64,000 bases of DNA from Microbacterium bovistercoris (GTDB taxonomy: Bacteria; Actinomycetota; Actinomycetes; Actinomycetales; Microbacteriaceae): NCBI RefSeq assembly GCF_003387575.1, contig NZ_QUAB01000048.1, positions 186,001-250,000 on the forward strand. Direction: 5' to 3'. The first letter of the stretch is position 1, and every line of letters starts with the position of its first letter. The notes under the pieces are model-generated. The model was given only the letters and a program-made list of their open reading frames with translations. It was not told the DNA's origin and ran no database searches. Shown here in pieces: positions 55,543 to 64,000 of this stretch. The position numbers were made by a program, and so were the translations under genes.

Positions 55543-56459
55543 GCGGGAACGGCAGAATCATCGTGATCGGCGAGGCGCTGATCGACGTCGTGCACCGCAC
55601 GGATGGACGTGTCGACGAGAACCCCGGAGGCAGCCCCGCGAACGTCGCGCTGACCCTCGGTCGCCTCGGCGACGCTCCCCGGCTGATCGCCGCCGTCGGA
55701 CGGGACCCCCACGGGGACCTGCTGCGCGAGTGGCTGGCGGCGTCGGATGTCGAGCTTCTCGCCGTGGACACCGCGCGCACAGCCACGGCGACCGCGCGAC
55801 TGGCCGCCGACGGCTCGGCCACCTACGAATTCGACATCGACTGGAGCCTGCCGGACGACGTCTCGACCATGGACGCCGGCATCGTGCACACCGGGTCGAT
55901 CGGCAGCCTCCTGGACCCCGGCGCCGAAGTCGTCCGCCGGCTCGTGGAGGCGGCACGACCCACGGCGCTGATCACCTTCGATCCCAACGTACGCCCCGCG
56001 CTGATGACCGACCGGGACGCCACTCGCCGCCGGATCGAGGCGCTCGTAGAGAGTGCTGATGTGGTCAAGGCCAGCGATGAGGACCTGGCGTGGCTCTACC
56101 CCGACCGCTCCGCACAGGACAGCGCGAGCGCCTGGCAGCGGTCGGGGCCGGCCGTCGTCGTGGTCACCCACGGCGGCGAGGGCGCCGTGGCCGTCACCGC
56201 CGGTGACACCATCCGCGTCGCCGGGCGCTCTGTTCAGGTCGTCGACACCGTCGGCGCCGGGGACACGTTCATGGGCGCGCTGATCCACGGGTTACGCCGC
56301 GCCGGCTTCACGGATGCCGGGTCCCGCGAGCGACTACGCGAGGTCGACTCCGTCTCGATCGAGCAGATCCTCGACCTCGCCGCCACCGCCGCCTCGATCA
56401 CGGTCTCGCGCCCCGGCGCGGACCCGCCCCGCCTCGAAGAACTCTTATCCCAAGAGTAA
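55539..56459 (+). CDS. PfkB-family carbohydrate kinase, probable fructokinase
   Basis: 306 residues. The ribokinase fold has ENPGGSPANVALTLGRLGD near the N-terminus and the C-terminal signature VDTVGAGDTFMGALIHGL with the catalytic Asp in GAGD. It would phosphorylate the fructose released by the two GH32 enzymes. It is coupled to the LacI gene by an ATGA overlap. Other sugars cannot be excluded, but context favours fructose. Confidence 0.9.
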   Translation: MSGNGRIIVIGEALIDVVHRTDGRVDENPGGSPANVALTLGRLGDAPRLIAAVGRDPHGDLLREWLAASDVELLAVDTARTATATARLAADGSATYEFDIDWSLPDDVSTMDAGIVHTGSIGSLLDPGAEVVRRLVEAARPTALITFDPNVRPALMTDRDATRRRIEALVESADVVKASDEDLAWLYPDRSAQDSASAWQRSGPAVVVVTHGGEGAVAVTAGDTIRVAGRSVQVVDTVGAGDTFMGALIHGLRRAGFTDAGSRERLREVDSVSIEQILDLAATAASITVSRPGADPPRLEELLSQE

Positions 56460-56524
56460 ATTCCTCGTTTCTTGAACCCTGGAACTGGCGAAAGTTCCCA
56501 TCGTCTGCCGCTTAGAGTCGTGGC

Positions 56525-57367
56525 ATGGCCGCCACCCCCGCCGCAGCCGTGCCCACCCATCCGGTGCGTGCGGCGTACTTCGTCTCCGACAGCACGGGCA
56601 TCACCGCCGAGACCCTCGGCAACGCCCTGCTGGCGAACTTCCCCGGCTTCGTGTTCCGCAAGCACACCATCCCGTTCGTCGACACGGTGGATGCCGCGGC
56701 AGGCGTCGCCAGGCAGATCGCGGCCGATGATGCCGCCGGCCGCGAGCCGATCGTGTTCACCACGGCGAAGAACCCCGCAGTCCGTGCGGTCGTCACCGCC
56801 GTCCCGGCCACCCACATCGACCTGCTCAGCGGCCACCTCGGCGAGCTGGAGCAGGCTCTCGGCACCACGGCATCCGAGCAGCTCGGCCAGTTCCACATGC
56901 TCGGCGACACCACCGAGTACTTCGCCCGCATGCGGGCCGTCGAGTACGCGATCGAGCACGACGACGGGCAGAGCGCCCGCGCCCTCGATCTGGCCGACGT
57001 GATCATCGTCGCTCCGAGCCGGTGCGGCAAGACCCCGACGACCATGTACCTGGCCCTGCAGTACGGCCTGCTCGTCGCCAACTACCCGCTCACCGATGAC
57101 GACTTCCCCGCCGAGGGCCTGCCGCCGCTGATCGCGAAGTACTCCGCCCGCTGCTTCGGCCTGACGACCACTCCCCTGCGCCTCAGCCAGGTGCGTCACG
57201 AGCGCCGCCCCGACTCGCGGTACTCCAGCCTCGCGCAGTGCACCACCGAACTGCGCCGCGCCGAGAAGCTCTACGCCCGCAATCGCATCCCGTTCCTGAA
57301 CTCCTCGACGAAGAGCGTCGAGGAGATGTCCGCCGTCATCCTGCAGACCCTCGGCCTCCGCCGCTGA
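56525..57367 (+). CDS. ppsR: PEP synthase regulatory protein (kinase/pyrophosphorylase, DUF299)
   Basis: 280 residues. It begins with [29 protein letters not shown], the family start, and has a P-loop-like [15 protein letters not shown] at about residues 161-175 and a C-terminal [18 protein letters not shown]. The protein inactivates PEP synthase by ADP-dependent Thr phosphorylation and reactivates it by Pi-dependent dephosphorylation. The target gene follows 26 bases downstream. TAGAGT (56513-56518) six bases before the ATG indicates a leaderless transcript. Confidence 0.94.
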   Translation: MAATPAAAVPTHPVRAAYFVSDSTGITAETLGNALLANFPGFVFRKHTIPFVDTVDAAAGVARQIAADDAAGREPIVFTTAKNPAVRAVVTAVPATHIDLLSGHLGELEQALGTTASEQLGQFHMLGDTTEYFARMRAVEYAIEHDDGQSARALDLADVIIVAPSRCGKTPTTMYLALQYGLLVANYPLTDDDFPAEGLPPLIAKYSARCFGLTTTPLRLSQVRHERRPDSRYSSLAQCTTELRRAEKLYARNRIPFLNSSTKSVEEMSAVILQTLGLRR

Positions 57368-57393
57368 TCACCCTTCAGACGAAAGAGCACCTC

Positions 57394-59778
<2,385 letters not shown>

Positions 59779-59791
59779 GCGGTCGCAGACC

Positions 59792-59841
59792 CTTCGACAG
59801 GCTCAGGGACCCACGGGGTTGGGCCGCTGAGCCTGTCGAAG
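59792..59841. repeat. Inverted pair of CTTCGACAGGCTCAG after ppsA
   Basis: CTTCGACAGGCTCAG (59792-59806) and its exact reverse complement (59827-59841) can form a 15-bp stem with a 20-base loop, 14 bases past the ppsA stop and before the convergent SRPBCC gene. It is the same core as at 3076 and 43772 and may act as a bidirectional terminator. Confidence 0.8.
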
Positions 59842-59860
59842 CGTCGGATGCGCGGACCCC

Positions 59861-60394
59861 TCAGACTTCCGGCATCACCCAGAACCCCGGCTCCCCCGGC
59901 CGGATCTCGCTGTGCACGACCGACACCAGCCGGGCGCCGGATGCCGCGGCGAAGCCTTGACCGAACCCGGACATCAGGCGGTGGTGCGCCCAGGTGAACG
60001 CCGGGCGCGCGAGCGGTGATGTCCGCCGCATCCACGGCTTCGTCGTCTCCACGAGCCATGCGAACCAGATCGTGGCCTCGTCGCCCTCGCTCGCGGCCAC
60101 GGCAGCCCGCCCGCGCCCCGCGAGGTCGCCGCGCACCGCGGCATCCACGGAGCGCATCCGATCGAGCGCGGTGATCTCGATCTCGTACGTCAGTCGGTAA
60201 CCGAGCGGCGTGCGGATGGTGTGCCGGTGCACCGAGCCGACCTGCGCCGCACCGGCAGACCCGGCGACGATCTCGACGCGTTCGAGCTCGGGCCACCAGC
60301 GCGCCCAGCCGGCGACATCGCTGAGCACGTCCCACACCCGCACCGGATCCCCGGCGACGCGGTAGGTGCTCACGAAGTGGTAGCCGGCGCTCAT
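59861..60394 (-). CDS. SRPBCC (polyketide cyclase-like) protein
   Basis: 177 residues with START-like helix-grip features: YHFVSTYRVAGDPVRVWDVLSDVAGWARWWPELERVEIVAGSAGAAQVGSVHRHTI at the N-terminus and a long C-terminal helix with RLMSGFGQGFAAA. Such proteins bind hydrophobic ligands, and no catalytic set is visible. It lies 10 bases downstream of the VOC gene on the same strand. Confidence 0.87.
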   Translation of the reverse strand: MSAGYHFVSTYRVAGDPVRVWDVLSDVAGWARWWPELERVEIVAGSAGAAQVGSVHRHTIRTPLGYRLTYEIEITALDRMRSVDAAVRGDLAGRGRAAVAASEGDEATIWFAWLVETTKPWMRRTSPLARPAFTWAHHRLMSGFGQGFAAASGARLVSVVHSEIRPGEPGFWVMPEV

Positions 60395-60404
60395 GGCATT
60401 CCGG

Positions 60405-60800
60405 TCAGTGCCCGGCGGCCGCGACCTCTTCGGGGCTGCGCTGCACGCAGAACTCGTTGCCGTCGACGTCGCTCATGGTCACGTACCCGCTGCCGTTCTC
60501 GCGCCGCCGGTCGGCGACGACGGTCGCGCCGAGCCCCTTCAGCCGCTCGACCTCTTCGTCGCGGGTGCTCCCGACCGGATTCAGGTCGAAGTGGATGCGC
60601 GGCGTGAACTCCTTGCCCTCGTCGGCCGGCTGGAAGACGAAGTTGACCGCGACCGGCTCGGTGAGGAACACGGTGACCGGGTCGCCGGGGTTGTTCGGGT
60701 TGTCCGGGTCCTCCTGCAGCGCGAGCAGCTGCTGCCAGAAGGCGCCGAGCGACTCGTGGTCGCGGGCGGTGATGTTGATGGCGTCGATACGCGAGACCAT
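60405..60800 (-). CDS. VOC-family (glyoxalase/bleomycin-resistance fold) protein
   Basis: 131 residues. A single betaalphabetabetabeta pair: MVSRIDAINITARDHESLGAFWQQLLAL at the start, PRIHFDLNPVGSTRDEEVERLKGLGATVV in the middle, and YVTMSDVDGNEFCVQRSP at the end, where the DxxGNEFCV segment is typical. It may bind a metal or antibiotic. It is probably co-transcribed with the SRPBCC gene. Confidence 0.9.
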   Translation of the reverse strand: MVSRIDAINITARDHESLGAFWQQLLALQEDPDNPNNPGDPVTVFLTEPVAVNFVFQPADEGKEFTPRIHFDLNPVGSTRDEEVERLKGLGATVVADRRRENGSGYVTMSDVDGNEFCVQRSPEEVAAAGH

Positions 60801-60974
60801 GGAACTCCTTTGTCAGCGGACCCCGGCCGTACGGCGCGGAGGCACCCGGCTGACGCTACCGGCACGGCGCCCCGCCGCGCCAGTGATCGCGATGCCAGAG
60901 AGCCTCGAACAGAGAGACGCCGCCGCCGAGCAGCACGGGACGACGCCCAGGACGATGAGTGAGGATCGTCATTT

Positions 60975-61007
60975 CTTTATCCAAAACTCGTTTAGATAAA
61001 GAGTTTT
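60975..61007. promoter_or_regulatory. Overlapping dyads upstream of the HipB-like gene
   Basis: CTTTATC-N13-GATAAAG (60975-61001) and AAAACTC-N11-GAGTTTT (60983-61007) interlock in an AT-rich 50-base stretch that contrasts with the surrounding DNA. The TATCC/GATA content recalls HipB operators. A TAACAT box (61013-61018) follows six bases before the start codon. Autoregulation is likely. Confidence 0.6.
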
Positions 61008-61024
61008 TAGGCTAACATTTTGTT

Positions 61025-61333
61025 ATGCCCGTCACGCCGATCCCCGTCAAGCGCTCGATGCGCACCATCGGGCAGAACCTCGCCAACCAGCGCAAGCTGC
61101 TGGGCCTGACGGCGAAGATGGTTGCGGAGCGCGCCGGAACGACCCCGCCGACCCTCAGCAAGCTCGAGAACGGGCAGGGCGCATCACTCGAGATCACACT
61201 GCGCGTCATGCGGGTTCTCGGACTCATGGATGCCGTCGTGGCGGCGACCGATCCCTTCAACACCCCCCGCGGTCGCCTGATGGTCGACGAGATCCTCCCG
61301 CAACGCGTGCGTGTTCGACGTGACGAGCGGTAG
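61025..61333 (+). CDS. XRE-family regulator, HipB antitoxin-like, without HipA
   Basis: 102 residues. The helix-turn-helix is IGQNLANQRKLLGLTAKMVAERAGTTPPTLSKLENGQGASLEITLRVMRVLGLMD. The C-terminus DPFNTPRGRLMVDEILPQRVRVRR matches the D-P-x-x-T-x-x-G-R-x-R tail of HipB-like antitoxins that normally precede hipA. Here the next gene is a DNA methyltransferase. It is probably leaderless and autoregulated through the dyads upstream. It may now serve as the control protein of the restriction-modification genes, or be a leftover of a lost toxin-antitoxin pair. Confidence 0.85.
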   Translation: MPVTPIPVKRSMRTIGQNLANQRKLLGLTAKMVAERAGTTPPTLSKLENGQGASLEITLRVMRVLGLMDAVVAATDPFNTPRGRLMVDEILPQRVRVRRDER

Positions 61334-61459
61334 CCGGGCGCACAGCGCTCTTCGATGTCGGAGGCTCCATGCATCATCGACCCCAACCACACTGACTCCG
61401 GCAGCCTGTCGTATCGGAGCCCAGCGAACACTGCCTGCGACAATGAGGAGGTGAGTTCC

Positions 61460-63121
61460 GTGACCACCGTGCACCAAGCAGACACTCCTGCACTGCGCAA
61501 GGCACGGGGTGCGTTCTTCACGCCGCCGGCCATCACTGCGTTCATCGCGGCGTGGGCGATCCGTTCCGAGAAGGACGCCGTTCTCGAGCCTTCAGCCGGC
61601 GATGCGGAGTTCATGATCTCCGCGGTCGAGCGGCTCCGCGCGCTCCAAGGCAAGGATGACGCACCGCCCCGCGTTCACGGTGTCGAGATCCACGAACACA
61701 GCGCCCGCGTCGGACGGGAGCGCGTCAGACGGGCCGGTGGCGTCCCCAAGATCATCCGGAATGACTTCTTCGCCGTCGATCCGCGGCCCGTCTATGACGC
61801 CGTGATCGGAAACCCACCGTACATCCGCTACCAGGACTTCTCGGGTGAGGCACGGGCACGGTCCAGAGCGGCTGCCTTCCGCGCAGGGGTGCGACTCACT
61901 GGGTTGGCTTCAAGCTGGGCTGCATTCACAATCCACTCTTCTCTGTTCCTCCGCAAGGGTGGCCGTCTCGGGCTCGTTCTCCCTGCAGAACTGCTCTCGG
62001 TGAACTATGCGGCTCCTGTCCGCCGCTTCCTGTTCAACAGTTTTCGATCCGTTGAACTGGTGCTGTTCGACGAGCAAGTCTTCCCGGATGCGGAGGCGGA
62101 CGTCGTGCTGCTCCTCGCCGACGGGCATGGGGAGGGTCCGACGGACCACGCGTTCTTCCGGCAGACCCTCAATGCGTCAACGCTTTCGCCTGCCGCGTCG
62201 CCCGGCACCAAGTGGACTCCAGTCGACCCCGCGGAGAAATGGACGGGCAGCATCGTCGACCCGAACGCCATTGAGCCGCTTCGGACGCTGCGCTCGCAGG
62301 GGGCATTCACCGACCTCGAAGCATGGGGCGACACGACCCTCGGGATCGTCACCGGCAACAATCGCTACTTCACGATGTCCCCCGCGCGGGCTGAACGCAT
62401 CGGACTCAACTCGGACGAACTCCTCCGTCTGTCTCCTCCCGGCAGCTCGCACCTGCGCGGTCTTGAACTGACGCAGGAGATGCTCACCACGCTTGGCAGC
62501 GAGGGCAAGTCGACGTACCTCTTCAAGCCCAGCGAGGAACCGTCCAAGGCCGCGCTGAACTACATCCGCGAGGGCGAGGACACCGGCGTACAAGATGCCT
62601 ACAAGTGCAGGGTCCGCAAGACCTGGTACCAGGTCCCGGTCGTGAAGCCCGCCGATCTGCTGCTGACCTGCATGAACGCCGACACCCCCCGACTCACCAC
62701 GAACTCTGCAAGGGCTCATCATCTGAACTCGGTGCACGGTGTGTACTTGCGCGAGGAGATCCGCGACCTCGGCGCTGATCTGCTGCCGACCGCGAGCCTG
62801 AACTCGGTGACGCTGCTGAACGCCGAGATGGTCGGCCGCTCATACGGTGGCGGGATCCTGAAGATCGAACCGCGCGAAGCAGACCGGTGGGCGATGCCGC
62901 ATCCAGAGCTCGTCGCTTCACGTGCGGGCGCGTTGCGTGCGCTGAAGCCGAAGATCAGCGCGCTGCTGGCGTCCGGTCGGCTGCTTGATGCTGTGGCGCT
63001 CGTCGATCAGGTGCTGCTGTGCGAAAGCGGTCTGGTCGCCTCCGATGAGATCGAGCACGTCCGCGCAGCGCACGCAGACCTGGTGCGCCGTCGAACAGTG
63101 AGGGGTGGAAGTGGCCGCTGA
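61460..63121 (+). CDS. N6-adenine DNA methyltransferase (gamma-class-like)
   Basis: 553 residues from GTG 61460, chosen because AGGAGG lies eight bases upstream; the frame is open further upstream. SAM-binding motif I is VLEPSAGDAEFM (about residues 41-52), motif X-like RGAFFTPPAITAFI precedes it, and catalytic motif IV is IGNPPYIRYQDF with NPPY at 118-121. The order X-I-IV and a C-terminal ~300-residue target-recognition region fit M.TaqI/Eco57I-like enzymes. Codon use has more A/T third positions than neighbours. The stop overlaps the nuclease-like gene by 11 bases. Confidence 0.88.
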   Translation: MTTVHQADTPALRKARGAFFTPPAITAFIAAWAIRSEKDAVLEPSAGDAEFMISAVERLRALQGKDDAPPRVHGVEIHEHSARVGRERVRRAGGVPKIIRNDFFAVDPRPVYDAVIGNPPYIRYQDFSGEARARSRAAAFRAGVRLTGLASSWAAFTIHSSLFLRKGGRLGLVLPAELLSVNYAAPVRRFLFNSFRSVELVLFDEQVFPDAEADVVLLLADGHGEGPTDHAFFRQTLNASTLSPAASPGTKWTPVDPAEKWTGSIVDPNAIEPLRTLRSQGAFTDLEAWGDTTLGIVTGNNRYFTMSPARAERIGLNSDELLRLSPPGSSHLRGLELTQEMLTTLGSEGKSTYLFKPSEEPSKAALNYIREGEDTGVQDAYKCRVRKTWYQVPVVKPADLLLTCMNADTPRLTTNSARAHHLNSVHGVYLREEIRDLGADLLPTASLNSVTLLNAEMVGRSYGGGILKIEPREADRWAMPHPELVASRAGALRALKPKISALLASGRLLDAVALVDQVLLCESGLVASDEIEHVRAAHADLVRRRTVRGGSGR

Positions 63122-64000
63122 GCCGAGCGCGAAAGAGAAGGCCTGGGTCTTCTTCGACAGAATCGTCGCGGATGCGGCACCCGACGGCCAGTACACGAAC
63201 CCGTGGTTCCTCGATGACGAGGGTGTCCGCCGGTACGGTCCGGACTACACCACGCTCACGAAGCTTCTGGGGGTTCCGCTGCATCTCCGGGCTGACACCC
63301 GCACCGGCGTGCCGGCACTCGCCCTCGATGTCTGGCTCAGCTATGAACTCCGGCGCGCTGGATTCGACTCGGATGCGGCATGGCCACGCCCGACGCATCC
63401 TCGAATCCTGCCGATGCCGATCGCCAATCTGGTCAAGGCCCTCCCAGTCAAGGAACAGAAGGCGCTCACCGATCGCCTCACGAAGGCGGGGGCCATTTCG
63501 GGCGTCACGTCCGCCAGCGCAAGCATCCTCGGCAAGAACTATCTCAAACAGGTCGACGTGATCATGACGGACTGGGCGACAGGCCCCGAGCTGCTCATAT
63601 CGACCAAGCGGATGGACTCGTCGTATGGGAAGAATGCGGCGAACCGTGTCGAAGAGTCGTACGGCGACGCCAAGAACCTGCGCCTGAGGCATCCGCTCGC
63701 GGCGCTCGGATTCGTGTTCGGGCTGCGGTCCGACATCCTGCAGAAGGAGCCCGACACTGCCGAGTGGCTGATCGATCTGTTGCAGAAGCTCGGCAGAGAG
63801 GACGACGCCTATCACGCGACCTGCCTGGTGATGATCGAGTACGAGGACGACGACGCGGTGCCGTCCGACTCCGGTGAAGATCCCGAGGATCCGCTGGTTG
63901 CTGCGGGACTTGCGACCGATCCTGAGACGAACGTGCTCCCTGTCTTCACCCCCGAGGATGACGTCCTCACTGTCCTCGCGACCCTCCCGCCTGTGAAGAT
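63111..64000 (+). CDS. Putative restriction endonuclease, C-terminus beyond the window
   Basis: 296 residues are visible from GTG 63111, preceded by GAGGGG and overlapping the methyltransferase stop. I do not recognise a named family. A PD-(D/E)xK-like core is suggested by KQVDVIMTD (Asp149) followed by PELLISTKRMDSSYGKN with S-T-K at 164-166, then a helix (RVEESYGDAKNLRLRHPLAALGFVFGLRS). The strict overlap with an adenine methyltransferase gene argues for the cognate endonuclease. The C-terminal part seen is acidic (EYEDDDAVPSDSGEDPEDP). Confidence 0.65.
   Translation, partial: MAAEPSAKEKAWVFFDRIVADAAPDGQYTNPWFLDDEGVRRYGPDYTTLTKLLGVPLHLRADTRTGVPALALDVWLSYELRRAGFDSDAAWPRPTHPRILPMPIANLVKALPVKEQKALTDRLTKAGAISGVTSASASILGKNYLKQVDVIMTDWATGPELLISTKRMDSSYGKNAANRVEESYGDAKNLRLRHPLAALGFVFGLRSDILQKEPDTAEWLIDLLQKLGREDDAYHATCLVMIEYEDDDAVPSDSGEDPEDPLVAAGLATDPETNVLPVFTPEDDVLTVLATLPPVK

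Overview
The window looks like chromosomal DNA of a high-GC actinobacterium, most likely Microbacteriaceae and probably Microbacterium or a close relative. The signs are GC-rich codon third positions, the recurrent ggcatcc/ggatgcc word, a dnaK-grpE-dnaJ-hspR operon with a HAIR operator and a zinc-finger-less DnaJ, and many start codons sitting 6-7 bases after a TAnnnT box (leaderless genes). There is no prophage, transposase, integrase or CRISPR array. Genus assignment is inference from gene content and word usage, not from a search.

Layout. 1-2407 (-): purine degradation (NCS2 permease, urate oxidase, HIU hydrolase, OHCU decarboxylase). 2578-7677 (-): peroxiredoxin, CitE-like lyase, CoaBC, secreted GH10 xylanase, GlxA-type AraC regulator. 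7767-20942: small membrane peptide, NRDE protein, ClC channel, SulP anion transporter, HAD phosphatase, K+ channel, then (+) formylglycine-generating enzyme, AhpD-like protein, pirin, GNAT and two tandem cytosolic arylsulfatases: a plausible sulfate-ester unit. 21065-27449: glycosyltransferase, small enzymes with TetR and MarR regulators, AI-2E-type membrane proteins. 27516-29029: MgtE Mg2+ transporter behind a leader with two short ORFs and an attenuator-like hairpin. 29034-32914 (-): HspR-controlled chaperone operon. 33172-41743: membrane proteins, a solute-binding/VWA fusion, UMF1 transporter, AraC regulator, a PepX-type peptidase remnant, MFS exporter and a MarR regulator. 41831-43752: a second histidine-rich MarR-like protein, dCTP deaminase, DUF1269 protein. 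43864-47486 (-): two-component system plus ABC-2 transporter. 47686-47756: tRNA-Gly(CCC).

48257-56459 is a fructan/fructoside locus: two GH32 enzymes, two ABC permeases, a solute-binding lipoprotein gene broken by an in-frame TGA, a divergent LacI regulator with two matching operator-like repeats, and a PfkB sugar kinase. 56525-59778 encodes PEP synthase with its kinase/phosphorylase regulator. 61025 to the right edge holds a HipB-like regulator without HipA, a gamma-class-like N6-adenine DNA methyltransferase and a nuclease-like partner cut by the window end: a candidate restriction-modification or defence module.

No gene-free stretch exceeds about 300 bases. The largest gaps (27450-27670, 60801-61024, 47487-47685, 41017-41203) contain the leaders, operators and repeats listed. 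Dispersed short repeats (a 40-base identical inverted pair at 21008 and 47587, and a CTGAGCCTGTCGAAG family at 3076, 43772 and 59792) lie at gene ends.
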